A stretch of 64,000 nt of DNA, from the NCBI RefSeq assembly GCF_036746095.1, contig NZ_DAIOEU010000012.1, forward strand, positions 25,982 to 89,981. The letters run 5' to 3'. The position numbers and the translations under genes were made by a program. This DNA comes from Dyella_B sp036746095 (GTDB taxonomy: Bacteria > Pseudomonadota > Gammaproteobacteria > Xanthomonadales > Rhodanobacteraceae). Each line of letters starts with the position of its first letter. Position 1 is the first letter of the stretch. The notes beneath the pieces were generated by a model that was given only the letters and a program-made list of their open reading frames with translations, searched no databases and had not been told where the DNA came from. Below are positions 1 through 8,451 of this stretch, piece by piece.

Positions 1-1919
1 TCGTCAGTGCCGTCGTTGTCGCCGTTGGCCTTGAAGTAATGCTGCGAGTCACTGATGCTGCCGGCCAGCGCATCAAGCTGGTTTTTGTTGACCGCGTCCG
101 TACCTTCCGTACCGGCAGCCAGGTTGGTGATCTGGCGTTCGTTGCCTATGCTGCCAACCGAGACCGTGTTGTCGCGATCAGCGAGAGAGTCCGCGCCAAG
201 GGCAACCGCACCGTTGCTGGTGACCCTGGCCGATCGGCCAAGGGCGACAGAGCCCTCAGCGGTAACTCGACTGCTGGATCCGATCGCGATGCTGTCGTCG
301 GCCCCCGCCCATGCGAGGACACCGAGCGCCATGCCGTTTTCGCCCACGACAGTGCTGCCGCCTCCTATCGCGACGCCATCAATCGCCTGGCGCAACGTCG
401 CGCTGCCATAACCTATCGCTATGCTGCGCTCGCCGTATGCCGACAGGTTTGCACCAAGTGCGATGCTGTTGTCGCCTGCGGCAAGGCTTTCGGTCCCGGC
501 GGCGATGCTGTTAAGGCCACTCGCCGTGCTGTACGTACCAAGCGCAGTGCTGAAAGTCCCCGTTGCCTTGCTGAGGGCACCTACAGCCGTGCTTCCCTCA
601 CCTCCGCTGTTGGCGCCAAAGCCACCAGCAAAACTGCCCATACCACCAGCAGCAGCCTGGGCACCGACAGCAGTGGCAGAAGCTGCGGAAGCTTCGCTGT
701 CGTAACCTAGCGCAGTTCCCTGCATACCCGATGCAATGCTTTGGCCACCGATGGCCGTGGCGTACTGTCCTGCTCCGCTGTTGGCACCCAGTGCCACCGA
801 TGCTTCGCCCACGCTGAGCGCATTGATGCCTGCCGCAAAGCTTGCCACCCCCACACTCTGGGCGTTGTAGCCGATGGCGGTCGAGCCATCGGCTCGCGCG
901 TTGCTTCCCGAGCCTAGTGCGGTCGCTCCTTCATTGCCTTCGGCACTCGCGTGCGCGCCCATGGCGGTATTGCCGAAGCCTGAGCTGTATGCGGCTTGAC
1001 CCACCGCCACGCTGGAGTCGCCTTCCGCGTTACTGCCCTGGCCCACGGCCGTGCCGCCCAGGCCGGAAGCGTTGGCTTCGGCCCCCACAGCAGTGGTCGC
1101 ATGGTTGGCGGCGTGACTGAAAGCACCCGCAGCGATCGACCGGTCACCGCTAGCCCGGCTATAAGCGCCGCTGGCTGCGGAGTATTCACCGCTGGCGATC
1201 GCCGAGTCGAACGGGTCAACTACATCACCCGCCGCGCCTTTGGCCTTGAAATAGCGCGAAGTCCGGCTGGCCACGTTGGCAACTGCGTCGAGCTGGTCCT
1301 TGTTGACTGCATCCGTGCCAAGCGTACCCGGCGCCACGTTGGCGATCTGGCGTTCGTGGCCGAGGCTGCCTACCGAAATCGTGTTGCCGCGATCAGCGAC
1401 GGAACCCGAACCAAGCGCGACGCTGTTGTCGCCCGCAACGCTGCTGTCTTGACCGAGGGCAAGACTGCCCGCACCGGAGGCTTTGCTGTCCTGGCCGATC
1501 GCGATGCTGGCCTTGCCTGAGGAAGTGGCATCGTGGCCGATGGCGACACTGCCGATACCACGCGCCGTCGATTTATAACCCAGCGCCGTGGCGTATTTAG
1601 CCCGCGCAGCCGAATCATTGCCAATCGCCGTACTGAATTTTCCGCTTGCTTCGGCCAGGGCGCCGCAAGCCAGGGCGCTGTCGGCGGCAACGGGCTGATC
1701 AGCAATGGCGAACGTTCCCTTGCACACATCCGCCAACGCCGCCTCCGGTGCCAATCCCAAGCCAAGCATGATCGCAAGCGGGAGCTTGATCAGTGCAACG
1801 CCGGAGCGCACGTTGTTGTTGCCGGCGCCGCCTGTGCCAACCTTGCAGCTGGCCAGTTCCGAAGCCACCACGATCTGTCCAATCGATGCGTTCCAGACTT
1901 TGCTGTAGATCTTGTTCAT
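1..1919 (-). CDS. Trimeric autotransporter adhesin (YadA-like), 5' part only
   Basis: The frame stays open from ATG 1919 to the left edge (about 639 residues), so the C-terminal stalk and membrane anchor lie outside the window. The N-terminus has a type V extended signal peptide region starting MNKIYSKVWNAS, a hydrophobic core at about residues 41-58 and an ALA-D cleavage site near 63. The rest is head repeats of the GSxAIGxxSxASG type (about 85-180 and 240-575). These are broken by two neck/stalk motifs, near residues 180-215 (ERQIANVAPGTLGTDAVNKD) and 580-620 (ERQITNLAAGTEGTDAVNKN), each followed by YFKAxGD/A. Family knowledge: a surface-exposed trimeric adhesin. The upstream region carries a phased repeat array and a regulator gene, which suggests dedicated control. 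Open frames on the plus strand here are shadows of the repeats. Confidence 0.93.
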   Translation of the reverse strand, partial: MNKIYSKVWNASIGQIVVASELASCKVGTGGAGNNNVRSGVALIKLPLAIMLGLGLAPEAALADVCKGTFAIADQPVAADSALACGALAEASGKFSTAIGNDSAARAKYATALGYKSTARGIGSVAIGHDATSSGKASIAIGQDSKASGAGSLALGQDSSVAGDNSVALGSGSVADRGNTISVGSLGHERQIANVAPGTLGTDAVNKDQLDAVANVASRTSRYFKAKGAAGDVVDPFDSAIASGEYSAASGAYSRASGDRSIAAGAFSHAANHATTAVGAEANASGLGGTAVGQGSNAEGDSSVAVGQAAYSSGFGNTAMGAHASAEGNEGATALGSGSNARADGSTAIGYNAQSVGVASFAAGINALSVGEASVALGANSGAGQYATAIGGQSIASGMQGTALGYDSEASAASATAVGAQAAAGGMGSFAGGFGANSGGEGSTAVGALSKATGTFSTALGTYSTASGLNSIAAGTESLAAGDNSIALGANLSAYGERSIAIGYGSATLRQAIDGVAIGGGSTVVGENGMALGVLAWAGADDSIAIGSSSRVTAEGSVALGRSARVTSNGAVALGADSLADRDNTVSVGSIGNERQITNLAAGTEGTDAVNKNQLDALAGSISDSQHYFKANGDNDGTD

Positions 1920-2107
1920 GCCTTACTGCCCTCTCCATGCGAGTAGATGACGCAGAGCGCACGCGTGCGGAGGCGTGTGCACCAAGGTGTGGAAAACGGA
2001 AGGAATTCCCCTCGGTCCTGCTGTCCGTGTAATCCCAGTCAATATGTTGATCTGCATCGACTGGGCTTGGGTTTGGGCAAAAGCATCTTGGATTCGTGGC
2101 AGATGGT

Positions 2108-2171
2108 TCACTCACGCAAACTCACGTGAAACTCACCGGACTCACGAAATTTCACGTTTTCTCACCGCTTT
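2108..2171. promoter_or_regulatory. Phased tandem TCAC repeats, candidate operator array
   Basis: TCAC tetramers begin at 2108, 2112, 2122, 2133, 2142, 2152 and 2162, with a related GCAC at 2172. From 2112 on, the steps are 10, 11, 9, 10 and 10 nt, one per helical turn. Most units read CTCACG or CTCACC. Direct repeats at 10-11 bp spacing are how OmpR/PhoB-family winged-helix regulators bind, and such a regulator is the adjacent gene. The array ends about 190 bp upstream of the adhesin ATG. Binding is inference. Confidence 0.5.
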
Positions 2172-2176
2172 GCACG

Positions 2177-2201
2177 TGCATGCATTGCTGCAATGCATGC
2201 A
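2177..2201. repeat. Perfect 12-bp inverted repeat with 1-nt spacer
   Basis: TGCATGCATTGC is followed by one T and then its exact reverse complement. It sits directly next to the phased TCAC array. It could be a dimeric regulator site or a hairpin in a long adhesin leader. It has no poly-T tail, so it is not a terminator. Confidence 0.6.
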
Positions 2202-2647
2202 GCTCGAACATGTTGGCGTTACTTACCTGTTTCCGCGCGCAAGGCGTTGGCTGGCCCTCATCTGGCGTCCCACTTCAGCTACTGAGGTAGCACCCATGAG
2301 TTGTTCCCTGACAACACAGCACAACGTTGAGGCAATGATGAATAGGGATCCGCTGTCAACAGCGAGTGGAACTCGTTTCTGCACGCAGGGAAGGCAGCGG
2401 CATCACTGCATCATGCTGGTGATCGAACGGAAGCACATGACCGGCCGGGATCCGCCAGTCCCTCGTCGCATGGATTGATCGGCATGGCACCCAACACGGA
2501 CGCTTTCACGTCGCCGTCAGGCGTTCGCGATGGCTGGCTTTTCGCGCCAAAAGTGCACGGAACAAAAATAAGGTGGAAGCTCTCCGTCCGCGTTAACGAC
2601 GTAGCGACCCCTGGGACAGCTTCCTTCCGTGACGGCGATGGCGCTTC

Positions 2648-3397
2648 TTACGCATCCGTCTCGCAGGAAAGCACGTAACCCACTCCCCGCGCGGCAAGCA
2701 ACGGCAGTCGCTCTCCGGTTTTTGCCAACACCTTCCGCCGCAACCGATGCACCATCATTTCAAGCCGATGCGGATCGAACTCATCAGCGCACCGGGCCAA
2801 GGCACGGATCAGTGCTTCACGCGGTACGGGCCGGCCTTTCTCTTGCGCGAGCAGTGTCACCACGCATTGCTCGGCCGAGGTCAGCAGGACGGCTTTGCCG
2901 TGCGGCGAAATCAGTCGCCAGCTGCGGGTCTCCAAACGCCAGTCGCGTGTCATCACCACCTGGCCATGGATCAGATTGCGCGATGCAAGGAGTGTCAGGC
3001 GGCGCGCCAGGCTTTGCAGCGTGGCCGATAGCACGTCCATGTCGACCGGCTTGACCAGACAGATGTCCGCGCCGGCACGCAACGCATAAGTGTGGTGTTC
3101 GCAATCGGCAGACTTGGTGAGCACGACGATGCCCATGTCCGACCTTGTGCGAAGTTGCGGTATCGCCGCCATATCATCGACGCCATCCAGAGCGATACTG
3201 AGCACTGCGATATCGAACGCACGCGTCAGCGTGAGTCGATGCAGTTCGGCGATGGAGCCAACCCCCTGTACCGCAAAACCGTGCATGCGCAGCGCAGGCA
3301 TCAACATCTGCTGCCGTACGGCGACGTCGTCGTCCAGCACGAGAACATGAAGGGGCTGCACGAGTGCATGGGATGACGACAGTCGCTGTTCGGACAT
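2648..3397 (-). CDS. Atypical OmpR-family response regulator lacking the phospho-Asp
   Basis: 249 aa from ATG 3397 (MSEQRLSSSH). The open frame extends to 3586, but the extra 63 residues are not receiver-like. Residues 16-130 form a receiver domain with the acidic pocket DDD (22-24), T94 and the conserved K116 in LVKPVD. The phospho-acceptor position in FDIAVLSIAL is Ser67 (codon AGT) rather than Asp. Residues about 150-246 are a winged-helix Trans_reg_C domain ending in the typical RGVGYVL. It is probably a phosphorylation-independent DNA-binding protein. No histidine kinase gene is adjacent. It lies between the adhesin and a divergent aminopeptidase gene. The adhesin is the more likely target because of the direct-repeat array there. 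Confidence 0.85.
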   Translation of the reverse strand: MSEQRLSSSHALVQPLHVLVLDDDVAVRQQMLMPALRMHGFAVQGVGSIAELHRLTLTRAFDIAVLSIALDGVDDMAAIPQLRTRSDMGIVVLTKSADCEHHTYALRAGADICLVKPVDMDVLSATLQSLARRLTLLASRNLIHGQVVMTRDWRLETRSWRLISPHGKAVLLTSAEQCVVTLLAQEKGRPVPREALIRALARCADEFDPHRLEMMVHRLRRKVLAKTGERLPLLAARGVGYVLSCETDA

Positions 3398-3540
3398 CAA
3401 TGTATTGGCTCGCAAACGGAATCCAGACCAGCTTAGGTGGTGGGCGAGGCCAAATTCATAGGAATATGTCTTTTGGCACTGTGGCAAACGTCCTACGCTA
3501 CCTAGCGTGATTGCTTTTGAATGCCGTAGGAGGCTCCGCT

Positions 3541-6225
3541 GTGCATCGTCTTGCCCAATCCTTCGTCCTGACCGCGCTTGCCGCATGTTGCGGTGCAGCT
3601 TTCGCTGCCACGCCAGCGGATGGTGTACCGCGCGGGAAGCTGCCGCGCTGGGCGGTACCGGAGTCGTACCAGCTCGCTTTCAAAGTGGATCCGGCGCAGC
3701 AGAGTTTCAGCGGCACCACCACGATCAGGCTTGAGCTGAAGCAAGCGGCCGATCACATCTGGCTCAATGGCCGCGATCTCAATGTCGGCAAGGTGACGGT
3801 CACCGATGCAGGCGGCAAACAACATGCTGGCAAGTACGCTACCGTTGATTTGAAGGCAGGCGTGGCGCGCGTGGATTTCAATGCCGTACTGCAACCGCAA
3901 GCGCTGACACTCGTGCTCAGCTACTCCGCGCCGCTCAACCAGCAATTGCAGGGCCTGTACAAAGTGAATCATGCCGGCGCGCCGTATGCGATGACGCAGA
4001 TGGAACCGGTCAGCGCGCGCTTCGCCTTTCCCGGTTTTGATGAACCGGATTTCAAGACGCCGTACGACATCGCACTGACCATTCCGTCGAACCTCGTCGG
4101 TGTGGCCAACACGCAGCAGACCAGCGAAGTGGCAGCCGGCGACCACTGGAAAACGCTGCGCTTCGCCCGCACGCAACCGCTGCCTACGTATCTGGTGGCG
4201 TTTGCGATCGGCCCTTGGGACGTCGTCAATGGCCCAACCATCGCGGCGGACAACTACCGTCGCGAACCGCTGCCGCTACGCGGCATTGCCGCGCACGGCG
4301 AAGGCCATCGCATGCAGCATGTGCTGAGTGAAACGCCGACCATCATCCACACGTTGGAGAACTACTACGGCTTCGGCTATCCGTTCGGCAAGCTAGACCT
4401 GCTCGCCGCACCGGATTTTTCCGCCGGCGCGATGGAGAACCCCGGCCTGGTCACGTTCCGCGATTGGTATTTGTTGCTCGATCCCCAATCGCCGACCAAA
4501 AACGTGCGCGGCTCGTTCGACGTGACTGCGCACGAACTGGCGCACCAGTGGACGGGGGACACCGTCACGCTGGCCTGGTGGAACGATCTATGGCTCAACG
4601 AAGCCTTCGCCACCTGGATGCAGCAGAAGGTCACCATGAAGGTGCATCCGGAATACCGCGCGGACCTGGAGCGCATTACCGCCGCCGAAAATGCGATGGA
4701 GAATGACAGCCTGGTCAGCGCACGCAAGATCCGCCAGCCGATCAGCGGCATTGGCGACATCGAAACCGCGTTCGACAGCATTACTTATCGCAAGGGCGCA
4801 GCCGTGCTCGGCATGTTCGAGGGCTACGTCGGCGAGGATGTCTTCCAGAAAGGCATGCGTGCCTACATTCAAAAGCACAAGTTCGGCAATGCCACGGCCG
4901 ACGACTTGATCGATGCGATTGCCACCGCAGCGAACCAGGGCCCGGCGTTCAAGCAGGCCTTCGACAGTTTCCTCAACCAGGCCGGCGTGCCGTACGTGCA
5001 GACGCGGCTTGACCAGCAAGGCAACAAGACCGTTCTGCATATGAGCCAGAGCCGCTATCTGCCGGTCGGCAGCACCGGCCATGCGGCGCAGGTGTGGGGC
5101 ATCCCTGTATGCGTGCGCTACGGCACGGCCGCCGGCAGCAAGACCCAGTGCGAGATGCTCGACCAGGCCGAAGGCACGATGGTGTTGGCCGATGCCAGCA
5201 GCTCCAGCTGGGTGATGCCGAACGCCAACGCCAGCGGCTACTACCGCTTCAGCATGACCAAGCCGGCCTGGGCGGATCTCACCGAGCACGTCACGGCGCT
5301 GAACGACAAGGAACAGCTTGCCTACGCCGACAGCATCGATGCCGGTTTCCGCCACGGCGAGCTGGATGCAGGCGATGTGCTCGCTGCGCTCAAGCCGCTG
5401 GCCAGCGCAAAAACGCGCGAAGTCGCGGTGGCGCCGCTGGATACGGTGGCGTGGATCTATCGGCATGAAGCGGCCACCGATACGCAGCGCGCCGTCATCG
5501 TCGATTGGGTTAAAAAGGCCTATCTGCCGCGCATGGAGCAACTCGGTTACCAGCGCAAGGCTGGCGAGGCCGACGGCGACAGCCTCTTGCGCACTACGCT
5601 CGCGCACTCGCTCGCACTCGACTTCAAGATCCCCGAGGTACGCACGGCACTGCTAAAGCAAGGCGATGCCGCGTTGGCGAAGAAGGCCGATGGCAGCCTG
5701 GACCTCGGCGCAGCCGATCCCGATCTGCTCGGCGACGCGCTTGCCGTGGCCGTGCAGGAACGCGGCAAGCCGGCGTTGGATGCCTTGATCGCGGAACTGC
5801 CGCGCACGACCGATCCTGCCTTGCGCAACGGCATGCTGGCCGGACTCAGCGCCGCCGATACGCCGGAGCTGGCGAATGAGGCGCGCGATTTCGCCCTCAC
5901 CAAGCCGGTGAAAGTCGGCGAGATGGCGGCCATCCTGCGCGGCGGCCGCGATACGCCAGCAGCCCGCGATGCGTTGTGGCAATGGTTCACGACGCACTAC
6001 GACCAAGTGCTTGGACGCACCGGCAGTTTCGCCAGCGGCTTCGTGCCGCGCCTTGCCGGTGGCGGTGGTTGCTCCACGGCGGAAGCCGATCGCCTGGATG
6101 CGTACTTCAAGCCGCGGCTGAAGGATCTTGCCGGCGCGGATCGCGGCTTGGCGCAGACGCGTGAGCAAGTGTTGCTGTGTGCGGCGCTGAAAGCGAAACA
6201 GGACCCGGCGGCCATTCTGCGCTAG
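3541..6225 (+). CDS. Secreted M1-family zinc aminopeptidase
   Basis: 894 aa from GTG 3541, chosen because a perfect AGGAGG lies at 3528-3533, 7 nt upstream; a TTG at 3511 is also in frame. The N-terminus (VHRLAQSFVLTALAACCGAAFA) is a signal peptide. Exopeptidase motif GAMEN at 296-300; zinc site HELAH with H331 and H335, and Glu354 in NEAF. The C-terminal half is the helical ERAP1-like domain. Family role: removal of N-terminal residues from peptides, here in the periplasm or outside the cell. The regulator gene is divergent 143 bp upstream. A strong hairpin terminator follows at 6268. Confidence 0.95.
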   Translation: MHRLAQSFVLTALAACCGAAFAATPADGVPRGKLPRWAVPESYQLAFKVDPAQQSFSGTTTIRLELKQAADHIWLNGRDLNVGKVTVTDAGGKQHAGKYATVDLKAGVARVDFNAVLQPQALTLVLSYSAPLNQQLQGLYKVNHAGAPYAMTQMEPVSARFAFPGFDEPDFKTPYDIALTIPSNLVGVANTQQTSEVAAGDHWKTLRFARTQPLPTYLVAFAIGPWDVVNGPTIAADNYRREPLPLRGIAAHGEGHRMQHVLSETPTIIHTLENYYGFGYPFGKLDLLAAPDFSAGAMENPGLVTFRDWYLLLDPQSPTKNVRGSFDVTAHELAHQWTGDTVTLAWWNDLWLNEAFATWMQQKVTMKVHPEYRADLERITAAENAMENDSLVSARKIRQPISGIGDIETAFDSITYRKGAAVLGMFEGYVGEDVFQKGMRAYIQKHKFGNATADDLIDAIATAANQGPAFKQAFDSFLNQAGVPYVQTRLDQQGNKTVLHMSQSRYLPVGSTGHAAQVWGIPVCVRYGTAAGSKTQCEMLDQAEGTMVLADASSSSWVMPNANASGYYRFSMTKPAWADLTEHVTALNDKEQLAYADSIDAGFRHGELDAGDVLAALKPLASAKTREVAVAPLDTVAWIYRHEAATDTQRAVIVDWVKKAYLPRMEQLGYQRKAGEADGDSLLRTTLAHSLALDFKIPEVRTALLKQGDAALAKKADGSLDLGAADPDLLGDALAVAVQERGKPALDALIAELPRTTDPALRNGMLAGLSAADTPELANEARDFALTKPVKVGEMAAILRGGRDTPAARDALWQWFTTHYDQVLGRTGSFASGFVPRLAGGGGCSTAEADRLDAYFKPRLKDLAGADRGLAQTREQVLLCAALKAKQDPAAILR

Positions 6226-6267
6226 CGGGACATGTAGGCTCGGCTGCAAATCCTGCCTGCAAGGAGC

Positions 6268-6307
6268 AAAAAACGCCGGATGCTTTGTCCATCCGGCGTT
6301 TTTTTAT
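6268..6307 (+). terminator. Rho-independent terminator of the M1 peptidase gene
   Basis: A 10-bp stem AACGCCGGAT / ATCCGGCGTT with a 9-nt loop is preceded by an A run and followed by T7. It lies 43 nt after the stop codon. The A and T runs make it bidirectional in principle. Confidence 0.9.
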
Positions 6308-6450
6308 GCCATCGATCATAGTTACCATCAATCGTCTCCATAAGAACAATCAATTTCATATTCGTCGTAGGCGAGACTACGCTCGGCTCCTCGACCGCCA
6401 GGTCCCACTCTTGCATTGCCCTCTCAAGCCCAACGCCACGAGGTGATGTC

Positions 6451-6870
6451 ATGAGCAAGCTGAAAGGCTCCAAGACGGAGCAGAACCTGAAAGACGCGTT
6501 CGCCGGCGAGTCCATGGCCAACCGCCGATATCTCTATTTCGCATCGAAGGCCGACGTGGAGGGCTACAACGACGTATCCACCGTGTTCCGCTCCACCGCC
6601 GAGGGCGAAACCGGCCACGCGCACGGCCATCTGGAATACCTCGAACCGTGCGGCGATCCCGCCACCGGCAAGCCGTTCGGCCCCACGCGCGACAATCTGC
6701 AGAGCGCCATCGCCGGCGAAACCCACGAATACACCGACATGTATCCGGGCATGGCCAAGACGGCGCGCGATGAGGGTTTCGACGAAGTGGCCGATTGGTT
6801 CGAAACGCTGGCGAAGGCCGAACGGTCACATGCGAACCGGTTCCAGAAGGCGCTGAACGAATTGGTTTGA
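6451..6870 (+). CDS. Rubrerythrin (diiron domain only)
   Basis: 139 aa, one ferritin-like four-helix bundle. Diiron ligand motifs are visible in both helix pairs: AGES near residue 20, EGETGHAHGHLE near 51-62, AGETHEY near 89-95 and KAERSHANRF near 123-132. The C-terminal rubredoxin domain of classical rubrerythrin is absent, so electrons must come from another protein. The next two genes on the same strand are an iron-sulfur protein and a DUF3501 protein, a set found together in many proteobacteria. The likely role is peroxide reduction. A RBS-like GAGGTGATG precedes the start. Confidence 0.93.
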   Translation: MSKLKGSKTEQNLKDAFAGESMANRRYLYFASKADVEGYNDVSTVFRSTAEGETGHAHGHLEYLEPCGDPATGKPFGPTRDNLQSAIAGETHEYTDMYPGMAKTARDEGFDEVADWFETLAKAERSHANRFQKALNELV

Positions 6871-6890
6871 TGTGGAATTGCTCCACGTTG

Positions 6891-6993
6891 GCCCTAAGGC
6901 CGTCATCCCCGCGAAAGCGGGAATCCATCTTCGCCTTCCGTACTAGGGCAAAATCAAAATGGATTCCCGCTTTCGCGGGAATGACGGCCCTAG
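6891..6993. repeat. REP-type inverted repeat doublet (about 36-bp arms)
   Basis: The left arm (6891-6928) and right arm (6958-6993) are near-perfect reverse complements. Each carries the palindromic core CCCGCGAAAGCGGGAATCC. It lies between rubrerythrin and the Fe-S gene. A related, more degraded doublet is at 28402-28516. Confidence 0.8.
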
Positions 6994-7081
6994 GATGGCC
7001 GCACACCACGTCGTAAAGGTCGTCCCTCAATCCGTTCTCTTTCAGAGTGGAGAGGGTTACATCGCGCCGGAGGCAAGCTCC

Positions 7082-8425
7082 ATGGCAGAACCCATCGGCA
7101 CCACGCGGGAAGGCAGCCTGGAAGCACCTACCCGCCACCCGCTGGACTGGTTGAATCCGGAGTTCTGGGAGCGCGCATCGCTGGATGCCGAACTGGAGCG
7201 CGTGTTCAACATCTGCCACGGCTGCCGCCGTTGTGTCAGCCTCTGCCACGCCTTTCCCACGCTGTTCGACCTGATCGACGAATCCGAGTCGATGGAAATC
7301 GACGGCGTGAAGAAAAGCGATTACGCGAAGGTCACCGAACAGTGCTACCTCTGCGATCTGTGCTATCTCACCAAATGCCCCTACGTGCCGCCGCACCCGT
7401 GGAACGTGGACTTCCCGCACCTGATGCTGCGCGCCAAGGCCGTGGATTTCCGCGAGCATGGCGCGCCGATGTCCGCGCGCATCCTTTCCAACACGCGCGC
7501 CGTCGGCAAGTTCGCTTCCATTCCCGTTGTCGTGCAAACCATCAACGCGGCCAACAGGAACAAGACCGCACGCAAGCTGCTTGAGAAAACCCTCGACGTG
7601 GATGCGCAGGCGCGCGTGCCTACGTATCACACGCCGACGGCGCGCAAACGCCTGCGCGAGCTCGATGGCGCGGGTGGCGCCAAACCCGCGGGACGCACGC
7701 GCGGCAAAGTGGCCATTTTCGTCACCTGCTATGGTGACCACGCCGATCCCGGCGTGGTGGAGGACCTGGCCGCGGTGCTCAAGCACAACGCCATGCCGGT
7801 GCGGCTAGTGGAACGGGAAAGTTGCTGCGGCATGCCCAAGCTCGAATTGGGCGACCTGGAAACGGTGCTCAAATACAAAGAACGCAACGTTCCAATGCTT
7901 GCCGACATGGCGCGCGAAGGCTGGGATTTCACCGCCGCCATTCCCTCCTGCGTGCTGATGTTCAAACAGGAACTGCCCTTGATGTTTCCGGACGATGAAG
8001 ACGTCGCGCTGGTGCGCGATCGTTTCTTCGATCCGTTCGAATACCTGGCCGAACGCCACAAGGCGGGCTTGCTGGTTACCGACTTCAAGCAATCGCTGGG
8101 CAAAATCGCCTGGCAGGTTCCCTGCCATCAGCGCGTCCAGAAGATCGGTCCGAAGACCGCCGAGATTTTGCAGTTGGTGCCGGATACGCAAATCACCACC
8201 ATCGAACGCTGCTCTGGCCACGACGGCACCTACGGCGTGAAACACAAAACCTATGCGCTGTCGCGCAAGCTCGCCAAGCCGGTGGAAACCCGTGTAGCGC
8301 AAGCCGAAGCCACGCATTTCACCAGCGATTGCCCGATGGCCGGCAACCACATCGCGCATGGATTGAACGGCACACCTGCCGCGGAACACCCCTTGAGCCT
8401 GCTACGCAAGGCATACGGCATCTGA
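7082..8425 (+). CDS. Heterodisulfide-reductase-like (GlpC/HdrB-type) Fe-S protein
   Basis: 447 aa from ATG 7082, preceded by CGGAGG; the frame is open from 6959, but that part is REP sequence. Two [4Fe-4S] ferredoxin motifs: C45-x2-C48-x2-C51-x3-C55 and C88-x2-C91-x2-C94-x4-C99. Downstream are HdrB/GlpC-type cysteine clusters: ESCCGMPKLE, PSCVLMFKQE, a Cys in PCHQRVQKIG, RCSGHDGTYG and DCPMAGNHI. No membrane segment. It probably passes electrons to the neighbouring rubrerythrin, which has no rubredoxin domain (inference from context). The donor and exact reaction are unknown. Confidence 0.88.
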   Translation: MAEPIGTTREGSLEAPTRHPLDWLNPEFWERASLDAELERVFNICHGCRRCVSLCHAFPTLFDLIDESESMEIDGVKKSDYAKVTEQCYLCDLCYLTKCPYVPPHPWNVDFPHLMLRAKAVDFREHGAPMSARILSNTRAVGKFASIPVVVQTINAANRNKTARKLLEKTLDVDAQARVPTYHTPTARKRLRELDGAGGAKPAGRTRGKVAIFVTCYGDHADPGVVEDLAAVLKHNAMPVRLVERESCCGMPKLELGDLETVLKYKERNVPMLADMAREGWDFTAAIPSCVLMFKQELPLMFPDDEDVALVRDRFFDPFEYLAERHKAGLLVTDFKQSLGKIAWQVPCHQRVQKIGPKTAEILQLVPDTQITTIERCSGHDGTYGVKHKTYALSRKLAKPVETRVAQAEATHFTSDCPMAGNHIAHGLNGTPAAEHPLSLLRKAYGI

Positions 8426-8451
8426 TCAACACACCACCATCCCCGGCCGCC

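Larger units (their letters stand above)
1920..2647. promoter_or_regulatory. Long upstream region of the adhesin
   Basis: This 0.7 kb gap lies between the adhesin start and the 3' end of the regulator gene, both on the minus strand. I see no credible gene in it. It contains a phased TCAC array (2108-2171) and a perfect 12-bp inverted repeat (2177-2201), both listed separately. No clear -35/-10 pair can be fixed by eye. Its length and structure suggest it is the control region of the adhesin. Confidence 0.55.

Noticed and set aside
39..1946. Several open frames on the plus strand, 60-220 codons
   Set aside because: They mirror the repetitive adhesin on the minus strand; the adhesin frame has a proper secretion signal and family motifs.
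2108..2171. Possible CRISPR-like array
   Set aside because: Repeats are only 4-6 nt with 10-nt period and no spacers; this is a protein-binding style array.
1975..2678. Plus-strand open frames upstream of the adhesin
   Set aside because: No RBS, no recognisable protein features, and they overlap the repeat structures.
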